A DNA stretch of 64,000 bases from Nitrospiraceae bacterium (GTDB taxonomy: Bacteria; Nitrospirota; Thermodesulfovibrionia; UBA6902): the NCBI GenBank assembly GCA_003599025.1, contig QZIL01000021.1, forward strand, positions 1 to 64,000, read 5' to 3'. Both the position numbers and the translations under genes were made by a program. Numbering within the stretch: position 1 is the stretch's first letter; every line of letters starts with the position of its first letter. Below, in pieces: positions 43,404-51,110 of this stretch. The notes under the pieces were generated by a model. The model was not told the DNA's origin. It saw only the letters and a list, made by a program, of their open reading frames with translations, and ran no database searches.

Positions 43404-44534
43404 ATGATAAGAGAGAAAAGACACCTTATAGCAATTGTTGATGATGAGCCTAACAGCCTTAAAGCCATGCGGAGGCAGCTCATGGATTCTTATGATGTCG
43501 CAACGTTTAATTCTGCAGATGAACTGCTCGGCTCACTTCACAAAATAAGTCCGAGTCTGTTCATCCTTGACTGGCTGATGCCCGGGAAGGACGGGATATC
43601 TCTCTGCCGGGACATAAGAAAAATGCATCGGTTTGATCTGGTCCCCATTGCCTTTTACAGCGGGATTGATCCGTCCACTTCAAACATACAAAAAGCCCAT
43701 GAGGCAGGCGCGCAGACTTTCATCCCGAAGGCATCTTTTTCGTCATTTACGCTTATGCATATCGATACACTTGTGGACGGTTATGATCGTATGTCCAGAT
43801 ATCTGAGGCATCAAAAGACCATGCTCTCCGTACTGAAACACGATATGTCCAACCTGCTTACGGGAATAATCACCGGCATGCATGTCCTGCTGATGGACGA
43901 TTATTTTAAAAATGATCAGGTCAGGGAGGAAACAAATACGATCACTCAGGCGTGTGACAAACTTCTGACCCTTTTCGGAGACCTCAGTGAAGTAATTGTT
44001 GATAATGACCGGAATATAAACAAGCCCCTGCCCTGCGTAAAAGTCACAGAAATCAGAGCGTCCCTGCACAATTCGCTCAGGGACATCATGCGTAAAGTCA
44101 TCATTGAATTTCCGGACACATTAGAACTCGCCTGCGACCCGGTTGCAACTGCACGTGCTATTCATTACATGGTGAGGTTTGTGGATAAAACCGTAAGTCA
44201 GCATATTGATTTACTGATACGATCCGGCATGGGTGAGTCCGGAGTGACCTTCACTATTAGTCTGCACGGTAATTTCAAAGAGTGCCTTGAATCCTCCCTC
44301 ATAAATATACTCGATCTCGAAAATTATGACGACCGGCACGATTTACTGGCCGTCCAGTATTTTCAAAACTATCTGAACCAGAACAACACTGACATCTCCA
44401 TTATATATAATGGAACTGCAACCGAGATCAGTTTTCTGGTCCCTCAGCAATCTCAGGACCAGCATAGCCAGGCACAGCCGGATACAGTTTTCAGCTCCTG
44501 CGCGGCAGAAGATATCAGTGTCAGTCCGCTCTGA
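43404..44534 (+). CDS. Receiver domain plus histidine-kinase-like DHp protein
   Basis: A 376-residue protein. The receiver (1-120) has Asp13-Asp14 (IVDDEP), phosphoacceptor Asp56 (ILDWLMPGKDG) and Lys109 (IPKAS). From 132 comes a DHp-like helix pair with His146 in VLKHDMSNLLTG, the H-box style of phosphotransfer histidines. The following region (about 220-350) lacks N- and G-boxes, so kinase activity is doubtful and a phosphotransfer role is more likely. It starts 3 nt after the preceding gene's stop. The pair probably forms an unusual phosphorelay. Confidence 0.78.
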   Translation: MIREKRHLIAIVDDEPNSLKAMRRQLMDSYDVATFNSADELLGSLHKISPSLFILDWLMPGKDGISLCRDIRKMHRFDLVPIAFYSGIDPSTSNIQKAHEAGAQTFIPKASFSSFTLMHIDTLVDGYDRMSRYLRHQKTMLSVLKHDMSNLLTGIITGMHVLLMDDYFKNDQVREETNTITQACDKLLTLFGDLSEVIVDNDRNINKPLPCVKVTEIRASLHNSLRDIMRKVIIEFPDTLELACDPVATARAIHYMVRFVDKTVSQHIDLLIRSGMGESGVTFTISLHGNFKECLESSLINILDLENYDDRHDLLAVQYFQNYLNQNNTDISIIYNGTATEISFLVPQQSQDQHSQAQPDTVFSSCAAEDISVSPL

Positions 44535-44674
44535 GAAAAGTGCCCTGACTTAAAGAAATGGCGTGCCTTGTTTCTGACAATCAATTCTCTTCGGGTTTGG
44601 AATGATTGATCGGGTGAATTAAAAGAAGAAGTTTCCGGTGAGACACCTTATACACAGAAGTCCCGCCGGACTGT

Positions 44675-45922
44675 CTATTTGTTCATCATATCAAGAAAAT
44701 CCTTGTTGCTCTTTGTCCCCGTAATCTTGTCGAGCAGGAACTCCATGCTTTCGACTGTGCTGAGGGAATGAAGCACCTTTCTTAATATCCACATCCTCTG
44801 AAGCGTGCTCTTGTCAACAAGAAGTTCTTCCTTCCTGGTGCCCGAGGCGTTGATGTTAATGGTCGGGAATATCCTCTTGTCTACGAGTTTTCTGTCAAGG
44901 TGCAGCTCCATATTGCCGGTCCCCTTGAATTCCTCAAAGATAACATCATCCATCCTGCTGCCTGTATCAATAAGGGCAGTCGCAAGGATCGTCAAACTTC
45001 CTCCCTCTTCGATGTTTCTGGCAGCTCCGAAAAATCTCTTCGGCTTCTGGAGCGCGTTGGAATCAAGTCCGCCTGAAAGCACCTTGCCGCTTGCAGGTAT
45101 CACTGCATTGTAAGCCCTGGCGAGCCTGGTAATTGAATCCAGAAGGATAACGACGTTTTTCCTGGTTTCCACGAGTCTCTTGGACCTTTCAATAACCATC
45201 TCGGCAACCTGCAGATGCCTCTGAGGGGGTTCATCAAACGTCGAACTTATTATCTCTGCATCCACCTGTCTTTTCCAGTCAGTGACTTCTTCAGGTCTTT
45301 CATCGATCAGAAGTACGATAAGATGGACTTCCGGATGGTTTTTCTTTATTGCCTTTGCTATGGACTGGAGCAGCATGGTCTTACCTGTTCTCGGGGCTGC
45401 GACAACCATGCCTCTCTGTCCCATACCTATCGGCGTTACAAGGGACATAACGCGTGTAGAATAATCCGACTTGCTGTATTCAAGGTTTATTGCCTGAGTT
45501 GGATAATACGGTATGAGGTTGTCAAACAGGGCCCTCTCAATGCTCTCATCAGGCGGCTCATGGTTAACGGCCTCTACTTTAAGAAGCGCAAAATACCGCT
45601 CGCTCTCCTTCGGCGGCCTTATCTGTCCGGTAACAAGGTCCCCTGTACGGAGGTTGAACCTCCTTATCTGTGACGGGGAGACATATATATCATCCGGCCC
45701 CGGCAGATAACTGTAGTTCGGGGAACGGAGAAAACCAAAACCATCCGGTAGAATCTCGAGTACCCCCTCCCCGAAAATCAGACCGGTCTTTTCAGTCTGG
45801 GCCTGGAGAATAGCGAAGATCAGGTCCTGCTTCCTCAGACCTCTCGCACCTTCAACGCTCAGTCCTTTTGCCATCTTTGTCAGCTCATCGATCGTCTTTT
45901 CTTTGAGATCCGTAATATTCAT
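44675..45922 (-). CDS. rho: Transcription termination factor Rho
   Basis: A 415-residue Rho from the ATG at 45922, which has a perfect AAGGAGAT seven nt upstream; the longer frame from 45955 does not. N-terminal Rho_N helix (1-45), cold-shock-like RNA-binding domain with GFGFLRSP (61-68) and [16 protein letters not shown]. The ATPase has Walker A APRTGKT (176-182), Walker [17 protein letters not shown] near 252 and the R-finger/Q-loop region. Usual length for the family. It should terminate unprotected transcripts as a hexameric RNA helicase. A consensus promoter is at 46070-46098, leaving an approximately 140-nt leader. Confidence 0.97.
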   Translation of the reverse strand: MNITDLKEKTIDELTKMAKGLSVEGARGLRKQDLIFAILQAQTEKTGLIFGEGVLEILPDGFGFLRSPNYSYLPGPDDIYVSPSQIRRFNLRTGDLVTGQIRPPKESERYFALLKVEAVNHEPPDESIERALFDNLIPYYPTQAINLEYSKSDYSTRVMSLVTPIGMGQRGMVVAAPRTGKTMLLQSIAKAIKKNHPEVHLIVLLIDERPEEVTDWKRQVDAEIISSTFDEPPQRHLQVAEMVIERSKRLVETRKNVVILLDSITRLARAYNAVIPASGKVLSGGLDSNALQKPKRFFGAARNIEEGGSLTILATALIDTGSRMDDVIFEEFKGTGNMELHLDRKLVDKRIFPTININASGTRKEELLVDKSTLQRMWILRKVLHSLSTVESMEFLLDKITGTKSNKDFLDMMNK

Positions 45923-46069
45923 GCTATCTCCTTGATTATTGCTTTTGTTTGCCATGGGATAATACTTCCTCTCTTAGCGGGAATACATTTTCTTGATAAA
46001 ATCTGCTCTTGGAGGTTTGTAACCTTTCAGCCTCAAACGGGATTGTTAAAAAGAAGATTTGTTATCCAA

Positions 46070-46098
46070 ATAGTATAATAGTTTAATTTATTTGTCAA
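46070..46098 (-). promoter_or_regulatory. Sigma-70-type promoter for rho
   Basis: On the minus strand TTGACA (46098-46093) and TACTAT (46075-46070) are separated by 17 nt, matching the -35 and -10 consensus with one -10 mismatch. It precedes the rho ATG by about 150 nt. The rest of the 274-nt gap to cutA shows no gene. Confidence 0.7.
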
Positions 46099-46229
46099 TA
46101 CTAAAACCAGCCATTAAAAATATTTATTTTCAGGGTGTAGCCCGGATTCATCAGGGTATTAACGGCGGCATTTAAGTACAGATATTAAGCTTAATTGCTT
46201 TTTTAATACGGTCTCTGCAAAATATTCCC

Positions 46230-46559
46230 ATGCCCGGTCAGACTGACAAGGAAATTGTTATTTTCATCACAGCGCCGAACGAGGATGAAGCGGCCCGTAT
46301 CGCCCGCTCCCTTGTCGAAGCCCGCCTCGCTGCCTGCGCGAATATAGTCAGGAACATCCGCTCGATATACACCTGGCAGGGAAGCGTCCAGGACGATACC
46401 GAAGTCCTCATGGTAGTAAAGACCCGAGAGGTCCTGTTCGAGGCAGTATCGGCCAGGGTCAGAGAGCTCCACAGCTACGATGTGCCTGAGATCATAGCGC
46501 TGCCGATCATAGACGGTTTTCCGGACTATCTTAACTGGCTTAGAGGATCAACTGAATGA
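46230..46559 (+). CDS. cutA: Divalent cation tolerance protein CutA
   Basis: A 109-residue CutA1 protein. It has IVIFITAPNEDEAARIARSLVE, the CANIVRNIRSIYTWQG segment (about 36-52) and EVLMVVKTRE, then HSYDVPEIIALPI near 83-95, all family hallmarks. It folds as a compact trimer and is linked to copper/divalent-metal tolerance, though its biochemical role is unsettled. It is followed 18 nt later by the OsmC-family gene. Confidence 0.95.
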   Translation: MPGQTDKEIVIFITAPNEDEAARIARSLVEARLAACANIVRNIRSIYTWQGSVQDDTEVLMVVKTREVLFEAVSARVRELHSYDVPEIIALPIIDGFPDYLNWLRGSTE

Positions 46560-46577
46560 AACGGGAGGTCAAATAAC

Positions 46578-47045
46578 ATGGAGGAAAAACTCACCGAAGA
46601 ATTAGAGGACTCCTTAAAGGGATGGAAAGAAAAGACCCCTCTTGAAAGCAGGGGGTTCCTGACATGGGAAAAGGACCTGGTATTTACATCAAGGATACGC
46701 GGATATTCATTCGAATATGACCCGGCCGCGCAGGAGGGCTGTTTCCCCACCGACACCCTGCTGATGAGCGTGGCCGGCTGCCTGGGGATAGATGTTGTCA
46801 TGTTTCTTCAGAAAATGCGGGCAGAGATCAGCGAATTTGAGATCGAAACATCAGGTGAGCGAAATCCCGTGCCGCCGCAGTATTTCAAGGCGATCAATAT
46901 GGTTATCAATATTGCCGGGAAGGGTATTACACCAAAAAAAATGGACCGGGCCATTTCACTTTCACAGGAAAAGTACTGCTCGGTCTATCATTCACTGCGC
47001 AAGGACATTGAATTCAAGGTGAGCTACAAGATCAGTGAGGCTTAG
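46578..47045 (+). CDS. OsmC family protein
   Basis: A 155-residue OsmC-like protein. The first reactive Cys is in SVAGCLGIDVVMFLQKMR near 66-83 and the second in KYCSVYHSLR near 133-142, the pair that makes an Ohr/OsmC peroxide-reducing site. SRGFLTWEKDL near the N-terminus and FEYDPAA also fit. It belongs to the group of detached OsmC proteins (YhfA-like) rather than to Ohr. The gene follows cutA. Its stop overlaps the convergent gene's stop by 4 nt. Confidence 0.88.
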   Translation: MEEKLTEELEDSLKGWKEKTPLESRGFLTWEKDLVFTSRIRGYSFEYDPAAQEGCFPTDTLLMSVAGCLGIDVVMFLQKMRAEISEFEIETSGERNPVPPQYFKAINMVINIAGKGITPKKMDRAISLSQEKYCSVYHSLRKDIEFKVSYKISEA

Positions 47046-47401
47046 GATACACCGAGTTCTTTTTTGAGCCAATCTTCGAGTTTCCCTGTAATCGGGTACA
47101 TACCTGCGATACAGTCCGGGACCTTGCACTTCATTGCAGCCAGCAGCAGCTCTTCCGGGATGTCAATAATGCAGCCTACGTTCTGGCTCATCATACGCTT
47201 CAGCAGCATGATCATGAGCATCGGCTTATCATTTACGAGGTCCACATAGAGCATATAGCCGCTTGTGATATCAATTAGTTTTCCGGACTCACTGCGCGGG
47301 CCGGAGGAAGGGCTCATAAATATTTTTGGAGTTACTTCCCACCTTATGCCCTGAATGAAAGACTGGTTCTGCTTAACGTCATTAATGCTTATCAGTTTCA
47401 C
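47042..47401 (-). CDS. Hypothetical 119-residue protein
   Basis: An unrecognised small protein. The longest frame begins at 47494, inside the HIT gene, but its first 31 residues read through an AT-rich promoter region. A GTG at 47401 (VKLISINDV) is the likelier start, with no visible Shine-Dalgarno. The middle holds the segment SGYMLYVDLVNDKPMLMIMLLKRMM, and the C-terminus DCIAGMYPITGKLEDWLKKELG. The convergent overlap with the OsmC gene and the shared short gap with the HIT gene are as seen for a real gene. I see no domain I can name. Confidence 0.55.
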   Translation of the reverse strand: MKLISINDVKQNQSFIQGIRWEVTPKIFMSPSSGPRSESGKLIDITSGYMLYVDLVNDKPMLMIMLLKRMMSQNVGCIIDIPEELLLAAMKCKVPDCIAGMYPITGKLEDWLKKELGVS

Positions 47402-47468
47402 GGGTTTTATTATAATAAAAAAATATTCATTTTGTTTATAATTAAAAAAATCAAAAGGAGTCCACAAT

Positions 47469-47810
47469 ATGAACTGCCTGTTCTGCAAAATCATAGCAAA
47501 AGAAATTCCTTCAAAAACCGTTTATGAGGATGAAACCGTACTGGCTTTTGAAGACATAACTCCCCAGGCCCCGGTCCATATTCTGATCATCCCCAAAAAG
47601 CACATATCAACAATACTTGAAATAGATAAAGATGACCACGAATTGATAGGGCATATGTTTGAAGTCGCAAACACACTCGCAAAAGAGAAAAAGGTAGCTG
47701 AAAGGGGCTTCAGGCTTGTGATGAACTGCAACCGCGAATCAGGCCAGACCGTCTTTCACATCCATCTCCACCTGCTTGCAGGAAGGGCCATGCACTGGCC
47801 CCCGGGGTAG
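47469..47810 (+). CDS. HIT family nucleotide hydrolase/transferase (HinT-like)
   Basis: A 113-residue histidine-triad protein. N-terminal CLFCKIIAKEIPS with Cys3 and Cys6, then DITPQAPVHILIIPKKH, and the His triad HIHLHLL with His97, His99 and His101. HinT enzymes hydrolyse adenosine 5'-phosphoramidates. An AAAGGAG Shine-Dalgarno precedes the ATG. It stands alone in a short unit; the following 118 nt hold a degenerate TTAAAGATT/AATCTTTAA pair and no gene. Confidence 0.95.
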   Translation: MNCLFCKIIAKEIPSKTVYEDETVLAFEDITPQAPVHILIIPKKHISTILEIDKDDHELIGHMFEVANTLAKEKKVAERGFRLVMNCNRESGQTVFHIHLHLLAGRAMHWPPG

Positions 47811-47928
47811 TCAAAGAGATTAAAGAATTAAGATTTATAATTTAAAGTTAGAATTGTACGGGATCAATCATCCTGCCTTATATCTAAAATCTAGAATCTT
47901 TAATCTTAAATAGTGAATTTATATCTCC

Positions 47929-48627
47929 ATGGACAAAAAGACCAAAACATCATACAAGACAGTTCTTGTAAAAATATACCGGGCACTGTTCAGCCACTTC
48001 GGCCCCCAGCACTGGTGGCCGGGTGATACGCCTTTTGAAATAGCAGTGGGCGCTATACTTACCCAGAACACAAATTGGGGAAATGTAGAGAAGGCCATCA
48101 GCAATCTGAAAAAGAGCTGTTCGCTTGACGCAAATGTCCTGCATAAATTGCCTCACGCAAAACTTGCCTCTCTTATAAAACCTGCCGGGTATTTCAATAT
48201 AAAGGCAAAAAGACTGAAACACTTCCTTGCATTTTTGACAGATCAGTACAGCGGTGTAATTGAATACATGAAAGATGAAGACCTTCATCTTCTCAGGCGG
48301 CAGCTGCTTGAGGTGAACGGTATAGGACCCGAGACAGCAGACTCCATTCTGCTCTATGCTCTCGATAAACCGACCTTTGTTATTGATGCGTATACAAAGA
48401 GGGTGCTGATAAGACACAACATCATGCCGGAAAATGCAACATACCACGAGATGCAGGAGCTTTTCCACAAAAATCTGCCGTCAGATGTACCCTTATATAA
48501 TGAATACCATGCACTGCTTGTCATGACAGGCAAACACTACTGTAAACCAGAGCCCAGATGTCAGGGATGTCCCCTGGAAGGGAAATACTTGTTGCAGGGC
48601 AAAGCGCTGCCCTGCCCAGGCAGATAA
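47929..48627 (+). CDS. Endonuclease III-like HhH-GPD DNA glycosylase
   Basis: A 232-residue base-excision glycosylase. It has the HhH motif EVNGIGPETADSILLYA (128-144), the catalytic Asp153 in FVIDAYTKRV, and a C-terminal Fe-S-type Cys set C205-x5-C211-x2-C214. At position 135 it has Glu where endonuclease III has its Lys nucleophile. That pattern is shared with MagIII-type 3-methyladenine glycosylases, so it is probably monofunctional. The fourth Cys is 14 residues away (C229) rather than 5, so the cluster may be altered. It lies 9 nt before trmB. Confidence 0.85.
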   Translation: MDKKTKTSYKTVLVKIYRALFSHFGPQHWWPGDTPFEIAVGAILTQNTNWGNVEKAISNLKKSCSLDANVLHKLPHAKLASLIKPAGYFNIKAKRLKHFLAFLTDQYSGVIEYMKDEDLHLLRRQLLEVNGIGPETADSILLYALDKPTFVIDAYTKRVLIRHNIMPENATYHEMQELFHKNLPSDVPLYNEYHALLVMTGKHYCKPEPRCQGCPLEGKYLLQGKALPCPGR

Positions 48628-48636
48628 TACCAATAT

Positions 48637-49335
48637 ATGGATAACTTGTTAGACATAAAAAAAACACATACCAAAGGCAGGAAATTCGGCAGGATGAGCA
48701 GGAGGGAGCATGACGCGCTTAGAACCATTCTCCCTATGGTAAAACTCAGCACAGAGACAATGATGGACGGGACCGAGGTCTTTGGAAGGGAGGCCCCTCT
48801 GTACCTTGAAATAGGGTTCGGCAACGGGGGCTTCCTGCTCGAAAAGGCGGTTACTACCCCTCAACACGATTTTATCGGTATAGAAATTTATGTGACCGGG
48901 ATATCAAAACTGCTGGTTAATCTCGTCAGCACAGACAATCCCGATGCCCTAGCCGTTACCAATGTGAGGGTATTCAATAAAGACGCTATGAGCGTCCTTA
49001 TAAATAATATCCCTCCCGGCTCTCTGGATGGAGTTTATATTCTCTTTCCGGACCCGTGGCCCAAGAAGAAGCATAAGAAGCGGCGGCTCATAAATCCCGA
49101 ATTGGCGGTCATCCTTTTTTCAAGACTCAAGACTGAGGGTTATGTAGTCGTTGCTACAGACAAGCAGGATTATGCTGAAGACATAGAGAGAGCTTTCATT
49201 TCCTCCGGCTTCAGAGCGGTAATGGAGGGGCCTTCTGAAATAGATAAAACAACTTATGCATTGAAGGCCTCTAAAGAAAACAGGGAATTGAGGGCATACA
49301 GGTTTATTAAGGGCAATTTGAGTCTGCCCGAATAA
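48637..49335 (+). CDS. trmB: tRNA (guanine-N7-)-methyltransferase
   Basis: A 232-residue TrmB that methylates G46 of tRNA. SAM motif LEIGFGNGGFL near 57-67, FIGIEIYVTGI near 79-89, NVRVFNKDA near 108-116 and the signature FPDPWPKKKHKKRRLI near 136-151 are all present. The N-terminus is a little longer than in E. coli. The final codons run to 49335 and the next 113 nt are AT-rich without a gene. Confidence 0.95.
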   Translation: MDNLLDIKKTHTKGRKFGRMSRREHDALRTILPMVKLSTETMMDGTEVFGREAPLYLEIGFGNGGFLLEKAVTTPQHDFIGIEIYVTGISKLLVNLVSTDNPDALAVTNVRVFNKDAMSVLINNIPPGSLDGVYILFPDPWPKKKHKKRRLINPELAVILFSRLKTEGYVVVATDKQDYAEDIERAFISSGFRAVMEGPSEIDKTTYALKASKENRELRAYRFIKGNLSLPE

Positions 49336-49448
49336 GTCTGCGTAGTCTCAGCGGGCCTATCTTCTTGTTTAATAAACAATAATACTGCTTAATATACTGC
49401 CTCCTAATATAAATAATGCCACTATTTATATTAATATTAAAATATATC

Positions 49449-49477
49449 TTGACATTGCAATTAATACACTGTATTAT
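49449..49477 (+). promoter_or_regulatory. Sigma-70-type promoter at the head of the AT-rich island
   Basis: TTGACA (49449-49454) and TATTAT (49472-49477) with a 17-nt spacer match the consensus well. The downstream units are the 88-residue-frame gene, the ORF6N gene and the 50438-53775 operon. It marks the left edge of the AT-rich island. Confidence 0.65.
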
Positions 49478-49522
49478 TTTCAATAAATAACAAATTATAT
49501 TTTGATATACAGAGACCGTTTC

Positions 49523-49768
49523 ATGAATCAAAAATCAAAATCAGCAAGTAAAATCGAAGAAAACAGACACGAGCGTTTTAAAAGAATCGCTGCTAAAAGG
49601 ACCAATGAGCTCCTCGAAAAGATCAGGATACTCGGCAATTGCTCCAATAAGAGTTCTTATGAATATACTGAAGAGGAAGTTAATAAAATCTTTAGCGAGA
49701 TAGATAAACAGTTGCGATTAACTAAGTCGAGGTTTTCGGCGGGGAAGAGGGAGAGGTTTAAGCTGTGA
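49523..49768 (+). CDS. Small basic protein, unknown function
   Basis: An 81-residue protein from the ATG at 49523; the frame opens earlier only with a TTG at 49502. It is rich in Lys, Arg and Glu: a helix NRHERFKRIAAKRTNELLEKI near 16-36, then YEYTEEEVNKIFSEIDKQL. It looks like a helical, perhaps RNA- or DNA-binding protein, and I cannot name its family. Its last 65 nt recur at 50377-50441 with the same stop, so the gene's tail has been duplicated around the ORF6N gene. Confidence 0.7.
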   Translation: MNQKSKSASKIEENRHERFKRIAAKRTNELLEKIRILGNCSNKSSYEYTEEEVNKIFSEIDKQLRLTKSRFSAGKRERFKL

Positions 49769-49822
49769 AAACAATAAACTTCAGGGGACATTATTATGCA
49801 AGTCAAGGAGGGCTCTTATCAC

Positions 49823-50350
49823 ATGGAAAAAGGGACATCGATCATACCCATTGAACGGATTGAACATTCGATACTTCTGATTCGCGGTGAAAAGGTTATG
49901 CTGGATGCTGACCTTGCAGCACTATATGGGGTAACAACAAAACGTCTCAATGAACAGGTAAAGCGTAACAGAGACCGCTTCCCCGAGGACTTCATGTTCC
50001 AGCTAACTGGCAAAGAAAAAGCAGAGGTGGTCGCAAATTGCGACCACCTCAAAGCGCTGAAATTCTCACCTAATTTACCATATGCCTTTACGGAACATGG
50101 GTCGATTATGCTTGCCACTGTATTAAACAGCCCGGCTGCAGTACAGGGAAGCATTCAGGTCGTGCGTGCCTTTGTCCGGCTGCGCCAGATACTTGCTTCC
50201 AACGCTGAGCTTGCACTCAAGCTTAACGCTCTGGAAAATAAATACGACGCACAATTTAAAGTGGTCTTTGACGCAATCCGTCAGCTTATGACCACACCGG
50301 GACAGCATAAAAGAAAAATTGGGTTTTTAAGGGAGAAGGAAAGTAAATGA
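49823..50350 (+). CDS. ORF6N domain protein
   Basis: A 175-residue protein with an ORF6N (KilA-N-related) DNA-binding domain. IPIERIEHSILLIRGEKVM and LDADLAALYGVTTKRLNEQVKRN near 8-50, FPEDFMFQLT and the YAFTEHGSIMLATVLNS helix are typical of this phage- and plasmid-associated family. An AAGGAGG lies about 12 nt before the ATG at 49823; an ATG at 49796 is possible. A CGACCACCTC run near 50040 forms a short palindrome. It is flanked by direct repeats of the neighbouring gene's 3' end (see 50377-50441). Confidence 0.88.
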   Translation: MEKGTSIIPIERIEHSILLIRGEKVMLDADLAALYGVTTKRLNEQVKRNRDRFPEDFMFQLTGKEKAEVVANCDHLKALKFSPNLPYAFTEHGSIMLATVLNSPAAVQGSIQVVRAFVRLRQILASNAELALKLNALENKYDAQFKVVFDAIRQLMTTPGQHKRKIGFLREKESK

Positions 50351-50376
50351 AGCGACCAGGATTTTCTCTGTAATTT

Positions 50377-50441
50377 ATAAACAGTTGCGATTAACAAAGG
50401 CAATGTTTCTGTTGGGGAGGAAGGAGAGGTTTAAGCTGTGA
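50377..50441 (+). pseudogene. Duplicated 3' tail of the 49523 gene
   Basis: ATAAACAGTTGCGATTAAC and AGGAGAGGTTTAAGCTGTGA recur here from 49703-49767 with a few changes between. The copy is a truncated remnant. It carries GGAGAGG and a GTGA stop/start junction, so it appears to supply both the ribosome binding site and the GTG start of the gene at 50438. Confidence 0.75.
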
Positions 50442-51109
50442 CAAGATTTCATCAACACTTATATTCAGATACAAGCTTAGACGAGTTAGTCACCTATAGC
50501 ATTCACTCTTTGCTAGAAGAAAGTAAAGAAGCAACTTTCGAGAACATTGTTGCTAAATGTTTTGAACTATTTCCGGAAAAGTTTTCCCTTATCGGATATC
50601 CTCAATGGCCTGATTCTGCAAGAGTAAATAAGTCATGGCTCAGATGTAGAACTGACTTCAAATATATAAAAGGGTCTGTCAAGAGCGGATTTGCACTTAC
50701 TTCAAAAGGACTTGAGATTGTAGAAAAAGTTCAGAAGAAATTAAGGCGACCTGTATCAGAAAAAATTGCAGTTTCACAAAAGAAAGCTAAGGAAAGAACT
50801 AAAGAGGAACAATTCATTAACGAGTTGGAACGATCCGAAGTTTTCAAGAGATACCTATCTGACCATGATAAGACAGAAATCAGCCATTTTGAATTTTGCG
50901 ATATGCTTTATTGCACACTTGAAAGTTCACCTAAAGCATTAAAGGAAAATTTAGATAAATTAAAAGGATATGCTCAAAAGTTAAATAGGAATGAAGTATT
51001 AAAATTTCTGATTTTTTCTGAAATAAAATTATTCCACTTATTGCAAGGCAAAGCTTCGCAAAACGAATATGTCGGAGGCATGAACAAAGGGAAAACAAAG
51101 GGGGTATAA
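50438..51109 (+). CDS. Possible winged-helix protein of a GHKL-ATPase operon, unknown function
   Basis: A 223-residue AT-rich gene with a GTG start in the duplicated tail. The N-terminal 90 residues read like a winged helix: ELVTYSIHSLLEESKEATFENIVAKCFELFP, then KSWLRCRTDFKYIKG and GFALTSKGLEIVEK. A Lys-rich linker and a helical C-terminus (about 120-215) follow. I cannot name the family. It ends one base before the ATPase start, so both are translated together, which suggests a DNA-binding or adaptor subunit for it. Confidence 0.65.
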   Translation: MTRFHQHLYSDTSLDELVTYSIHSLLEESKEATFENIVAKCFELFPEKFSLIGYPQWPDSARVNKSWLRCRTDFKYIKGSVKSGFALTSKGLEIVEKVQKKLRRPVSEKIAVSQKKAKERTKEEQFINELERSEVFKRYLSDHDKTEISHFEFCDMLYCTLESSPKALKENLDKLKGYAQKLNRNEVLKFLIFSEIKLFHLLQGKASQNEYVGGMNKGKTKGV

Positions 51110-51110
51110 C

